DNA of 64,000 nucleotides from Eutrema japonicum (Eukaryota > Streptophyta > Magnoliopsida > Brassicales > Brassicaceae), in NCBI GenBank assembly GCA_030161315.1, contig BSQW01000013.1, positions 48,869,851 to 48,933,850 on the forward strand. The letters run 5' to 3'. A program made the position numbers and the translations under genes. The notes below the pieces were generated by a model that was not told the DNA's origin, searched no databases, and saw only the letters and a list, made by a program, of their open reading frames with translations. This document shows, one piece after another, positions 48,256 through 60,300 of the stretch (within the stretch, counting starts at the first letter, position 1; each line of letters opens with the position of its first letter).

Positions 48256-49188
48256 GAAAATGGATGAGAGCCTTTGTGAGTCTTTCATGTTAAAGACGGA
48301 TCTTCATATTGGTATTAGCATTTTGCTTTAGTGATATTATATCAAATAATTGTTTAGTTAGAGTCCTTTGAATACATGAAATCCCATAGAGGTGCTCAAA
48401 TCAAACTAGTTACTCTCTTTCATCATCTTTCGAGGCTGATCCCAAAAGTATTAATAGTATAATGATTCTCAGAGCTGAATGATTTGTCAAAAGAAGCTAA
48501 ACAAAATGATGGCACATAAGGTCAACTTGTCTCATATAAACAGATTAATTGAGGATCATAGTGCTTGCATCAAGGTACCATAGAAGGCTTGGGTCAGCTA
48601 ATTGCCACATACTGACTGATAATGTAGGTTTTGACAAAGGTTTATTGCAAGAAATGGAAGTCTAAATGCTATTTTGTATCACAAAGATTTGCTGTTCGAA
48701 GGCAGATGGCAAGAGATCTCCTCTTCGGTGTTCTAAAATCTGCAGCTGAATGGCTCAATCACTATTGGCAACCTTGTATTCAGCACCTTAGATGAGCCGA
48801 AGGAGCCGATTTGATCATCCCTACAATAGCAATCATACCAAGGAATTGAGATACTGGTGTGAATAAGTAGTCGAGTTTTAGTCTCCTCGAAGTGATGAAC
48901 ACTGTTAGCGATGATCTTAGGATCAAAGCTTTAAAAACAAGATAGCTAATGCTCGTAAGAGATAAAATAAGAAGACTGGTTTTGGGCAATTGAGATTGCC
49001 TCTTTTTGGCTTTTTCATTGATTTAAATAGTGAAAGAAACAAGAACATGTCATGGGGTCCTTGCTTCTTCACGTACAGAAAAATGGGGAAATGGGGAAGT
49101 TAGTTCCTCAATACGAGGAAGACCAATTCCTTATTACAGCTAAAGCAAATCATTAAAAACAATTAAAAGAAAAACTCAAAGATACTTC
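48256..49188. other. WNK5 3' flank and gypsy boundary
   Basis: WNK5 3' UTR then spacer. A 3' LTR for the gypsy element should lie here but no LTR with a second copy could be identified. No host gene is seen. Confidence 0.5.
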
Positions 49189-50012
49189 TTACGACAAATA
49201 CTTGCGGTTTGGTATCTTGGTTCGATTTGAGACGCGTCGGTATGGTTCAACAACTCTATCATTATTCCGCCTGTCAAGATGAAGCTTGTCCTCAAGATTC
49301 AATGTAGGAAAACTCTCTTGTAGCTGAGCCAAGTCCTCCCATGTTGCATCTGCGATGTCTAAACCTTGCCATGACACAAATGCTTCTGTGAATTGTTTGC
49401 CATTAACCACTGTGTTGCGAAGTTCCAGCACCTTTTCTGGATTTAGGCGGAGGATCCCATTTGCACGCAGTGGCGGAAGTGTGCCCGACGTTGGTGTATC
49501 GTTACCCACTCGTTTCTTTAGCAAAGAGACATGAAAAACCGAATGGACACGCGTACCTACTGGTAATTTCAAACGATATGCCACTAGACCAATGCGTTCT
49601 TCAATTTGAAAGGGTCCGAAGTATCTGGTGGCAAGTTTCTGCGATGTTCGACGGAAGATGGTATGTTGACGGTATGGTCTGAGCTTAAGAAAAACCCAAT
49701 CTCCCACAGCAAAACAGATATCACGTCTCTTTGTATCCGCATTTTGCTTCATCCGATTATTTGCATTCTCCAAATGTTTCTTTAACTCCTTGAAGAGTTC
49801 ATCACGTGCAGCCAATTGCTCATCGAGTTCAAGAATTGTCGTTGTGCCCAATTCGTAGCCTGCAAGCTGCGGAGGATCGCGTCCGTAGAGAGCTTTAAAC
49901 GGGGTCATTCCAATGGAGGAGTGGTATGTTGTATTATACCAATATTTCGCCCATGGAAGCACATAACTCCATTGCTTTGACCTGTCATGAACAAAACAAC
50001 GCAGGAATTGTT

Positions 50013-50172
50013 TGAAAGTCAATGTATTTCTCTTGTCTTTCATTGAATGATTTACATGGCTATATAAAGCTAGAGGAGTTACACAAAATAAGGAAAACGT
50101 TGCACAAAATTAGGAACAGAATATTAACAGGAACTCTAATGATACGCAACAGAATATTGGCATATTCTATCA
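50013..50172. mobile_element. Solo LTR, 160 bp, inside gypsy integrase
   Basis: It starts TG and ends CA on either strand and is flanked by a perfect 5-bp duplication TTGTT (50008-50012 and 50173-50177). Removing it together with one duplication restores the integrase frame (...VVNRCIEQ joined to FLRCFVHD...). A TATATAA motif is internal. The size fits a TRIM-class or other short LTR. Confidence 0.85.
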
Positions 50173-51989
50173 TTGTTCAATACAACGGTTGACAACTTCG
50201 GTCTGTTCGTCGGTTTGGGGATAGTAGGCCAAAGACATGCGCAGTTTGGTGCCACTTAACCGCCAACGGTCACGCCAAAAGGCGCTCACGAATACTGGAT
50301 CTCTATCGCTGACAATTGACTTCGGAAGTCCATGAAGCTTGACAATAAAATCTGTGAACTTAGAGGCAACAATTTTGGCCGTGTATGGATGAGAGAGTGG
50401 TACCAAATGGGCGGATTTTGTGAGACGTTTGACGACGACCATTATGGAGGTGTGATTATCGGAACGCGGTAAGCCGTCGATGAAGTCCATAGAGATATCT
50501 TCCCAAACCTGATTGGGTATTGGCAATGGCTGAAGCAGCCCCGCTGGTGAGAGAGTCTCTGATTTCGCCCGCTGGCACGTATCACACGCAGCTACGTATT
50601 CGCGCACTGTCTTGTGCATCGAGGGTCAATAAAATTGTTGAGCCAATCTCTTAAAAGTACGTAGAACACCAGAATGGCCTCCCGTGAGTGAATAATGATA
50701 TTGTTGCAAAAGGGAATTGATAATTGAAGAACCTGGTGGAACGACCACTCTGTTGTTGAAACAAAGAAGCCCATTGCGTTGTGCATATATATGACCTTGC
50801 GCAACATCAGAGAGTGTCCTGAGCTTAAGCAAAAACGGATCTGATGTTTGCATACGACGGAGCTCATCCCACATCACCGTCTGTTGGCTGGTCACCGAGT
50901 TGAGACATGGACTGTTGGCTCGTCGGGATAAAGCATCGGCTGCAGAATTAGCAGAACCGGGTTTGTATATAATCTCGTAATCGTACCCGACCAGCTTACC
51001 CATCCATTTCTGTTGCTCAGGCGTGAGAATGCGCTGTTCGAGCAAGAAACGTAAACTCCTTTGATCCGTCTGAATCGTGAATCGCCGCCCCAATAGATAT
51101 GGTCGCCACGTACGTATAGCAATCACGATCGCTAGCATCTCTCTGGCATACGTCGACCAGCTCTATTTGGCCACGCCCAAGGAACGACTCATGAATGCTA
51201 CTGGTCTTCCGTTTTGCGATAGAATGGCACCGATTCCAGCACCTGAAGCATCCGTCTGAATGACAAAAGGCGTATGAAAGTCAGGTAAAGCCAGCGTTGG
51301 TGTCGTCGTCATGGCTGTCTTAAGACTTTGAAATGTGTCATCGGCCGCAACATTCCATTCGAATTTGCCTTTCTTCAGCAGTTTTGTCAACGGCCGTGCA
51401 ATAATCCCGTAATTCCTCACGAATTTTCGATAATATCCAGTTAGGCCCAGAAATCCGCGCAACTCCGTTAGTGTCGTTGGAGCTGGCCAATCTGTCATGG
51501 CGTTGATTTTGTTCATATCCACTTTCACGCCGTCTCCCGAGATTATGTGTCCGAGGTACTCCAGCTCCGTCTTTCCAAATTCTCATTTCTTCATTTTGGC
51601 AAACAATTTGTGTTGCTGCAACAGCTCCAATACAATATGAACATGTCGCAAGTGCTCTTCCCACGAGCGACTGTATACGAGGATATCATCGAAGAAAACG
51701 AGAACAAACTTCCGGAGATGGCTTCGGAACACAACATTCATCAACGATTAGAAGGTAGACGGGGGCGTTGCATAACCCGAAAGGCATCACCAAGTATCCG
51801 TATTGGGTAATCGTCTTGTATGCCCTTATGAGGGATCTTTAAATCAATAAGGTCCCCGACTAATCCCTATAGCCCCTCATTTTTAGGAAACGACGAAAAT
51901 ACCCCTAAGTTTTTTTAAATTAAATATTACCTTTTTAATTATTTTTCTTAATGATATATAATCGATATAGTTATAACATCAGTTGTACC

Positions 51990-52265
51990 AGTATTACTGA
52001 CATCCTCTAGTATTACCCTAGTTTTACTGGTATTACTGGTATTGCTGGTATTACTGGTATTACCAGTATCACTCTAGTTTATTGCTGGTATTACTGGTAT
52101 TACCAGTATCACTCTAGTTTTACCAGTATTACTGGTATTACCGGTATTACTGGTATTACCAGTATTACTGGTATTACCAGTATCACTCTAGTTGTACCAG
52201 TATTACTGGTACTACTGGTATTACCAGTATTTCCTGGTTATATCCTAGTATTACCTGGTTATACC
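51990..52265. repeat. Palindromic TACCAGTATTACTGG array
   Basis: Dozens of overlapping near-palindromes built from GTATTACTGGTATTACCAG and variants, with CACTCTAGTT spacers, fill this stretch. It should form extensive foldbacks. Sparse copies of the same motif recur at about 62780-62880 and 63880-63960. Confidence 0.85.
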
Positions 52266-52345
52266 ACGCAGCGGGGATTCGAACCCTGGTCGCGCGCGCC
52301 CGCGGGTGACGCGCGTGGAGCTCAAAACCACTGAACTACCGTGGT
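52261..52345 (-). other. tRNA-like module with canonical A and B boxes
   Basis: On the minus strand, TAGTTCAGTGG matches the pol III A box and GGTTCGAATCC matches the B box exactly. Acceptor-like ends ACCACG and CGTGGT pair, a D-stem GTTC/GAGC pairs, and a T-arm AGGG-TTCGAAT-CCCC is present. The anticodon region is replaced by an unusual GC-rich GCGCG stretch without a normal five-base stem and seven-base loop, so it is not a functional tRNA gene. It resembles the tRNA-derived head of a SINE captured in a DNA transposon. Confidence 0.6.
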
Positions 52346-54488
52346 TTTCGTTGTCCTCTTACCGATTTAATTCTATTTAACCCTTACAACATTTCATTAA
52401 GGGTAAAATTGTCATTTTACTACCCAGGGACATTTGAGCCCTTTTTCTAATCAATAAGGGCATAGAAGACGTTGACCCGTATTCGTAATGCCCATTGTGT
52501 GTGCGAAACGCCGTTTTGTGAATATCAGGCGGATGCATACGAACTTGGTGATACCCTGCAGTGAGATCGAGTTTAGTAAATACCGTTGCACCGTGTAATT
52601 CATCCAGCATGTCTTTGACGGTCGAAATTGGAAAACGATCCTTGACAGTGGCGGTGTTCAAAGCTCGATAGTTCGTGCAAAAGCGCCATGATCCGTCTTT
52701 CTTTTTGACGAGGAGGACCGGAGAGGAGAAGGGGCTTGAGCTTGGTCGGATTAAGCCCGATTGCAGCATTTCTGTGACTTGCTTCTTGATCTCCTATTTC
52801 TGGAAGTGGGCATAGCGATAGGGTCGGACGTTGACGGGGTCCAAACCTTCCTTAAAAGTTATATGGTGTTCAATTTTCCGAGTTGGAGGCAATTTGATCG
52901 GAGGCTGGAAGATGTCGTCGTATTGTACTAGAAGTTGGCGCATCTCCTCCGCAAGTTCAGAACTGTCGGTGTGGTGTGCGTGAATCGTGAGAGCGAAGCA
53001 CGCTTGACCCATCTTTGCCTCACGTGTGAATTCTTTTTGATGGGCTTTTGTGATTTTTTTATTTTGAATCCCAGTAATCATCACTTTCTTTCTGGCCCAA
53101 TTGAATTCTAATGTTTGGGCCTTCCAATTGCACACAATAGGACCCAACGTCTCTAGCCATTGAACACCCAGCACGACATCAAGACCCGATAGCGGCAAGG
53201 CATATAAGTCGATCGTGAAATTCACGCCGCCCAGTCGCATATCAATATTCCGGTAAGCGCCTCTGCACTGTAGCGGATGCCCATCGGCTACACGCACATT
53301 GAAAACCTTTGTTGCTGTGAGTTGTAGGTTGAGTCGTTGAGCCACTCTTTCGCTGATGAAATTGTGGGTGGCTCCACTGTCGATCAACGCCACAAGCTGC
53401 CTCCGCTGAATCTCGATTTGGGCTCTGATGGTTTTGGGAGAATCCCATCCCGTAAGAGCGTTTAGTGTGATTTCGGGTTCATCGAGATCGTGGAAGATTT
53501 CTTCTCCTTCATCTTCCTCCGCATCTTCTCCGAGCATGAGTAGCAGATGTGATGTCTTACATTTATGACCTGGAGTGTAGCGCTCATCGCAACTGAAGCA
53601 AAGGCCAAGGCTATGTTTGCGCTTCATCTCTTCCCAGCTCAGACGCTTTGGTGATGGCGAAACTTCAGCAGGTCGAGCCGGTGTCTGATTTTGAAATCCT
53701 TGTCGAGAATTTTGGCCCATGGGAGAAGAGAAACGAGGGTTGAATATCTTCTTCTGTAATTGCAAATTTTCGTCGCTCAGCCGTGCCAAATTAATGACCT
53801 CCTTCAAAGTTTTTGGTGAAAACATACGAACGTGGGCTGCAATAGCAACGTTCAAGCCTCCGAGAAACGTTCCCACCAGCGCTTCCTCCGTCCAATTGCT
53901 AACTTTGTTCTGCAGCTGCTCAAATTCGAGTTGATAATCGCGTAAGGATCTTGTTTGTCGAATTTTAGAGAGAGCTTCATGGAAGTTTTGGCCTTGTGTT
54001 GGGCCAAATCTCGTCCAAAGCTCGGACTCAAAAATTTCCCATGGTGCGTTATGTGGATCAGCTCCGATAGCCTTTGACGTCGCTTGCCACCATTGGTTCG
54101 CTTCCGCCGTGAGGTGGTAAGTTGCTAGGCTGACTTGTTGATTATCGGGGATCTCCTGGTAAGCAAAATATTGTTTTGCCTTACTGTGCCACTCTGTTGG
54201 ATCCCCGCCATTAAATCGCGGCAGATCCAGCTTGACGTGACGGTGTAGAATGGGTGCCGGGGAAAACTGATTCGCTGGGCCATCGCGTTGTGTGTTTGGT
54301 GGTTGATTGCGGGATGCGGTCGATCCTCCTCCGTGATTGCTGGTCATCATCTCCATCAATCGGTGGTTGGACTCCCTGTTCTCCTCCATCATTCGCTGAA
54401 AAGATTTCTCCATGACACGAAATTTCTCCGTCATCGTGCCATTGATAAGTTGAATTTCGTCTTGCATTGTTCCCAGGTTCGCTTCATA

Positions 54489-56010
54489 TAAATAACATTA
54501 ATCCATTTTTTTTATAAAATATTTATCTAAAATATTTATTCCGCATCGCTTTTTATATTTCACCATTCACACATTTGGACCGCACCGCATGTTGTTTTTT
54601 CACCATTCATATATTGTCCCGCACCGCTTGTTCCGCGGTAACTGCACTTGTTCCGCATGATGCATTTTTTCCAACCGCACCGCAGTAAAACTGTACGGCA
54701 CCTTCTAAATCGTTTGTCCCGCACCGCTCAAACCGCTGTCACCATTCGAAATCTAAATCTACCAATTGATACACACAATATCCATGTAAGATTATCACCT
54801 TATCCCTTATATAATTTAAAAATCATTTTTATAATTGAGTTTCTTCTATTAATCTGGCGGAATCCTTATGGTAATAATGGTTAACGAAACTACTTAATTA
54901 CCCTCATTTACATGGATGTGTCTACATTATAAGAAGGGATAGAACTGAGATTTAGCAAAGAACGTGAGAATGAGATCCACCGGCCAAAAAGAAAGTAGTT
55001 TCTTGGAGAACATATGCGACAATATATGGACCGTTGAATAATAGTCTCTCCTCCGCATCTATATATAATAAAACCCACCCTTTCAACAAGTCGTCTTTCG
55101 TCTGCAGCCACACAGATCCTAAACCCCAAACCCTAATATTTTTTCCCCTCTCTTAGAGTTGCTAAATTACATGTATATCTTAACCATGTAAAAGTAAAAC
55201 AGCGATGGAAAGAAACCTAGCCGTAGGTCACGGAAGAAGAAAAGTTACGAGGAAAAATTATTAGCAGCTAGGAGATTTGGCCATTCGTTTGTAACCCTAA
55301 AACACCTCGAAAATAATAGGAACATTGATGATAATTATTGTCAATGTTGTTTCCAAGTCTTCATTGACTTGGAAAATATGCAAAAGGATCTTAGGCGTAT
55401 CAGCGAGAATGGTTGGACAATTCCACGTATATACGATACCATCAAAGCCGTTTTGGTTAAGAGGTTTCCTCAGCCTTTGGGTACGAATGTATACAGAACA
55501 GTTGTGGGCAGTTTGAAGTTTGTGTTTGGTCCTGGAGGAGCAACACCGTTGGATAGAAAAGAACTTGGAAAAGAGTCAAATTCGTTGATGTTCATTGCAG
55601 AAGAAGAAAATGTGGTGTCCGTAAAAGCGATGGCACTATCTGCTCAGCATAAATTCTATACCCTGATTGGAGGCGTCCCACATGTATAATTTTTTTTTAT
55701 TCATAGATGGTAGGGAAAAGAATTGGAAATTTAGGCTTCGAATGGTGACAGCGGTTTGAGCGGTGTGAAACAAGCGGTTTAGAAGGTGCGGTGCAGTTTT
55801 AATGTGGTGCAGTTAGAAGAAACGCATCATGCGGAACAAGTGCGGTTACTGCGGAACAAGTGTGGTTATTGCGGAACAAGTTGTGCGGGACATTATATGA
55901 ATGGTGAAAAAATAACATGCGGTGCGATCCAAATATGTGAATGGTGAAAATGTAAAAAATGGTGTGGGATATATATTTTAGAAAAATATTTTATAAATAA
56001 AATAGATTAA
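54489..56010. mobile_element. Long-TIR element enclosing an unrelated ORF, ~1.5 kb
   Basis: Segments of about 270 bp at 54489-54763 and 55727-56010 are inverted copies of each other. They contain repeated CACCATTC, GTCCCGCACCGC and CTTGTTCCGC motifs. Such long terminal inverted repeats are typical of Mutator-like elements. Exact termini and target duplications could not be fixed. No transposase is present; instead the middle holds gene-like sequence. It adjoins, and probably removed or displaced, the 5' end of the gypsy element. Confidence 0.7.
55369..55689 (+). CDS. ORF inside the long-TIR element, unidentified product
   Basis: An open frame of 106 codons (MENMQKDLRRISENGWTIPR...) has protein-like composition: amphipathic helices, an LGTNVYRTVVGSLKFVFGPGG segment and no low complexity. 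Upstream sequence (55200-55368) appears to extend it in another frame with NCQCC-like residues but contains stops, so this may be the 3' part of a captured host gene. I do not recognise the family. Whether it is expressed is unknown. Confidence 0.45.
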   Translation: MENMQKDLRRISENGWTIPRIYDTIKAVLVKRFPQPLGTNVYRTVVGSLKFVFGPGGATPLDRKELGKESNSLMFIAEEENVVSVKAMALSAQHKFYTLIGGVPHV

Positions 56011-56737
56011 TGGTATTAAAATAATTATATATTAAAATTATTAATTTGTTAATGATCAAGTCTTTTTCAAATAGAATTTTGTTATTTGATAAAGTTGACA
56101 TATATAATTTATTTCAAAAACTTCTGAGCTTTAAAACATGTATATATACATATATAAACATGTAAAATTATAAAACTATTATCATGTATCGTAAAGATAA
56201 TAACATCAGCTAGAAAAATACAATAATAATTTCCAAAGGTAGAATCCAAATATTCTTATTTTTTTAATTAAAATAACTATATAAAATCAAATATTATATG
56301 ATACATATATACATAAGTCAACTGTAAATCACACCTAACCACACCTATTTTAATTATTCTGTAACAACAGGTACGTTTCATTTTTTCTTTCTGGTTCTGA
56401 AACACAACAAAATTTTTTTTTTTTTGAATAACAAAAAAAGCTGATAAAAAGATAGGTAAATTTTGACATGTTTTGTCAAACACTCAGCGTTTCAGTTAAC
56501 AACATCTAACATTCAAGACCTTATTATCATATTTATTGCTTTGTTTTTAGTTTTCGTTGGTCTTGGTTCGAATATAATCTATCATCATCTACGTTTTTTT
56601 TTTGTCGCTTTAACTTGTATGACTACATTTTAGAGATTTCGACACATTATTGAAAGAAATAACTCTCTGGATCCAGAATTAAAAAAAAAAAAAATTGTCA
56701 TGAATTAACTTGTATCCATAGAATATTTGGTGTGACA
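56011..56737. other. AT-rich spacer
   Basis: No gene or bounded repeat recognised. Confidence 0.5.
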
Positions 56738-56742
56738 TCGAT

Positions 56743-57238
56743 TGTTGGAGGTGTACTCCGCACTCCTGGTTTAGCATATATGAACCGAGACCGGTCCAAT
56801 TGATCTTAGTTTACGATGGTTTATACCCGAATATTCGGCCCATTTCCGTCTTCTGGGCCCATTAAGTCCGATTTATAAAATCGGCGTAAAACATCCGAGT
56901 TTAACGGAATATTTCTTTATCTCGTCCGAAATGAAAGGAAATATTCCTAAAACCTAAGTCAAAAAGAAAAAGGAAATCGCTGAGAGAAGACCGACTTTGG
57001 ACCTCATAAATAGAGGAGACCCCTGATCATTCAAGGCCATCCTGAAATCATTAAGAGAGCTGAGATACTTTGACTCCGAGACCTCACGTGAGAGTTTTAG
57101 TTTCTTTCTCTAAGTCTTTTTATTAGCTCGGCATGTCTTCGCCGAACTAATTTCCTATTGTACTTTTCCCGAATTCATTATCAATAAAACGAGATCCCAA
57201 TCTGCCGATTTACCCCTTGTTGATTCTCCTATTCAACA
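56743..57238 (+). mobile_element. Solo LTR, 496 bp
   Basis: It starts TGTTGGAGGTGTACTCC and ends CTCCTATTCAACA. It is flanked by a perfect 5-bp duplication TCGAT (56738-56742 and 57239-57243). A TATA-like CATAAATAGAGG and a polyadenylation-like ATCAATAAAAC support LTR identity and + orientation. Intact duplications on both sides show it is a complete solo LTR, not the 5' LTR of the nearby copia element. Confidence 0.88.
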
Positions 57239-57333
57239 TCGATAATAAATATGTAGGAGTTAATATCATTCCAATATTGCAATTACAAAAATAATTACAA
57301 TTTTTTAAATTAAAAAATATTTTTAGAACCATT

Positions 57334-57393
57334 AGTTCTACAACAAAACCACTCATGCCCGGTAATGCAAGCGAAGCCAAGATCAGCCTCCTG
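57334..57393. repeat. 60-bp direct repeat, left copy
   Basis: Identical to 61692-61751 over 60 bp. It lies just before the copia 5' leader. The sequence before it differs from that before the right copy. Together the pair brackets the copia unit. Confidence 0.95.
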
Positions 57394-60300
57394 CGAATTA
57401 GGACTACATTTGATCTTAACGAAGATCCTGCGAACCTACAGCCGCTGAAACCAAACCATGGGAGATATCGTTGCAGCAAGGACGATGGAGAGTAGTCCAT
57501 CAGCTAATCCATCGTCTATTCATTGCCCAATGTTAAGTAGTACAAACTACACGGTGTGGGCAATCAAGATGACGATGGCTCTCAAAGTCCATCGAGTTTG
57601 GGAAACCATCGAACCAGGGACGGATAACATAGATAAAAACAATATGGCAACCGCACTTCTATTCCAATCGATACCTGAAACTCTTACCTTGCAGATCGGA
57701 GCACTTGACACATCCAAGGCAGTTTGGGAGGCAATTAAAACCCGGTATGTTGGAGCAGACAGAGTCCGGGAAGCACGACTCCAAACCTTGATGACCGAAT
57801 TCGATAGGTTGAAGATGAAGGACACCGAAACAATTGATAGTTTTTCGGGAAAACTAACAGAAATTGCTTCGAAATCTGCTGCCTTAGGTGAAAATATTGC
57901 AGAATCGAAATTAGTCAAGAAATTTCTAAGCAGCATGCCAAAGAAGAAATACATTCATATAGTTGCTTCTCTCGAGCAAGTACTGGATTTAAAAAATACC
58001 AGCTTTGAAGACATAGTGGGTCGCTTGAAAGCTTATGAAGAGAGGATTTGTGACGATGAAGAAACACAAGAAGAACCAAATAAACTTATGTTTACAAACA
58101 TGGATTCACAATCACAACCAAATCATAACTTTCAAAGAGGCAGCAGAGGGCGAGGGCGTGGCGGAAGGTTCAACGCCCAAGGTGGTCGAGGTCGTGGACA
58201 ACAACAAAGTTATAACTATAGACAAGGAAGAAATTTGTCTAGAGTTGTATGTTATAGATGCGATAAAACGGGGCACTTTGCACAAGACTGTCCGGATCGG
58301 TTACTTAAACTACAAGAAACTCAAGAAGACAAAGAAATTGATACACAAGAAGCAGATGAGCTGATGATGCATGAAGTAGTCTTCCTGAATGAGCAAAACG
58401 TCGTACCAAGCAATTACGAGACAAGTGCCGAAGATGATATGTGGTATCTCGACAACGGAGCTAGCAACCATATGACCGGAAATCATATGTATTTCTCAAA
58501 ACTAGATAAAGCTATCACAGGAAAGGTAAGATTTGGCGATGACTCGAGAATAGATATTAAAGGCAAAGGTTCAATTTCTTTCATCGATAAGAATGGGGAA
58601 CAAAGAATTATGACCGATGTCTACTTCATCCCGGAATTAAAGAGTAACATAATCAGCCTCGGACAAGCGACGGAATCCGGATGTGATGTTAGAATGAGAG
58701 AAGACTTCCTAACCTTACATGATCGAGACGGCAAGCTATTGGTTAAGGCGAAAAGATCAAAGAACATATTATACAAGGTACGCATGGGATTAAATAACAA
58801 CATGTGTTTACAAACAAAAACAATGAGTGACTCGGCAAGATGGCACGCAAGATTGGGGCATATAAATACTGAGAATATGAGATCAATGTTTCAAAGAGAA
58901 CTGGTAGTTGGTGTTCCGAACATAACCATTGAAAAGGAGCTGTGTGGTTCATGTTTGCTCGGAAAACAAACAAGACAGATTTTTCCACAATCCACCAAGT
59001 ACCGAGCAACAACTACTTTGGAGCTTGTGCATGGTGATCTTTGCGGTCCCATAACACCGAGCACGGCGGCAAAGAACAGGTATATTTTCGTTCTAATCGA
59101 CGACTACTCAAGATATATGTGGACGTTACTCTTGAAGGAGAAAAGTGAGGCACTCTCAAAGTTTAAAAGGTTCAAATCCTTAATTGAGCTAGAAACTGGA
59201 GAAAGAATCAAAACTTTTAGAACAGACAGGGGAGGTGAGTTCGTTTCTCAAGAATTCAACTCGTTTTGCGACGACTCCGGGATTAAACGACATCTAACGG
59301 CTCCATACACGCCTCAGCAGAATGGAGTAGTCGAAAGACGAAATAGGACCTTGTTGGAGATGACCCGAAGTATGTTAAAACACATGAAACTTCCGAATTT
59401 TCTCTGGGGGGAGGCAATAAGACATGCGACATATTTGATAAACAGGGTGGCGACAAGATCACTCAAGGAACATACTCCATACGAAGCTTTGCGACACAAA
59501 AAACCCAATATCGAGCATATACGAGTCTTCGGATGTGTCTCTTTTGCAAGGATCGAAACACCACACCTAAAAAAGCTTGACGATCGATCGAGAATGTTAG
59601 TCCATCTAGGAACTGAACCAGGATCAAAAGCATATCGCTTATATGATCCAGTAAATCGAAAAATTGTGGTAAGCAGAGACGTGAAGTTTGATGAATCTCG
59701 AGAATGGAACTGGACTTCCGGGGAAAATCCAGTGAGTAATATACCTGGTAACTTCACAGTTACAATTGGAGTTCATGGAAATCGTGGGATTTCACATCAA
59801 GATACGATGGAAAACGCAGACATAGCGGAAGAAGATAATAACAGAGAAAACAATGGAAACGGTGAAGAAAATCCCTTCGATAACGAAGAAAATCACACCA
59901 ATAGAGAAGCAGAGATCGATAATGGAGCTGGTGGGGAAGCAGAGATCGAAATAAGTCATGCGGCTCAGCCGCGAAGAACCACAAGGCAAAGCAAACCACC
60001 AAACTACTTGGAAGACTACATCCTATTGGCAGAAATCGAAATTGAGCGTCTTCTACTGATGATTAACGATGAACCTTGGAACTATGAAGAAGCTAAAGAA
60101 TCTACGGAATGGGTCAAAGCATGTGAAGAGGAAATCACTTCGATAACAAAGAACAAGACGTGGGATTTGGTCAATCTACCTGTAGGTGCAAAACCGATTG
60201 GTCTAAAATGGGTGTTTAAGGTCAAAAGAAATTCTGATGGTAGTATTAATAAATACAAGGCAAGACTAGTTGCGAAAGGTTATGTCCAAAGGCACGGTAT

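Larger units (their letters stand above)
51805..52478. mobile_element. Unclassified TIR element, 674 bp, inside gypsy reverse transcriptase
   Basis: Inverted ends GGGTAATCGTCTTGTATGCC and GGGTCAACGTCTTCTATGCC are bordered by a perfect 5-bp duplication GTATT (51800-51804 and 52479-52483). Excision restores the reverse-transcriptase reading HYEYGYLVMPFG, so both limits are firm. The element encodes no protein. It carries a palindromic ACCAGTATTACTGGT array and a tRNA-like module. A 5-bp duplication with GGGT inverted ends does not fit the hAT, CACTA, PIF or MULE rules I know. Confidence 0.8.
49189..54467 (-). mobile_element. Decayed Ty3/gypsy chromovirus-like retrotransposon
   Basis: On the minus strand, gag starts at 54467 (MQDEIQLING) with a capsid region and a CFSCDERYTPGHKC zinc knuckle. 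An aspartic protease (ALIDSGATHNFIS), reverse transcriptase (KLDLTAGYHQVRM), RNase H (FVIQTDASGAGIGAIL), integrase and a C-terminal chromodomain-like segment (FVSWQGLDIADATWEDL) follow. It is inactive. Stops replace codons at about 52794, 51163 and 50626, and frame is lost around 51530-51800. Two later insertions (50013-50172 and 51805-52478) interrupt it. No LTR pair is visible. The 5' side ends where another TIR element begins. Confidence 0.92.

Noticed and set aside
51990..52265. CRISPR-like repeat array
   Set aside because: Units overlap without unique spacers and lie within a plant transposon; this is a palindromic low-complexity array.
52261..52345. Functional tRNA gene
   Set aside because: Promoter boxes and outer stems are present but no proper anticodon stem-loop can be drawn.
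55369..55689. Transposase of the long-TIR element
   Set aside because: Too short and lacking any MULE or hAT transposase motif; treated as captured host sequence.
56743..57238. 5' LTR of the copia element
   Set aside because: Perfect TCGAT duplications flank it on both sides and no matching 3' copy exists after 61660, so it is an independent solo LTR.
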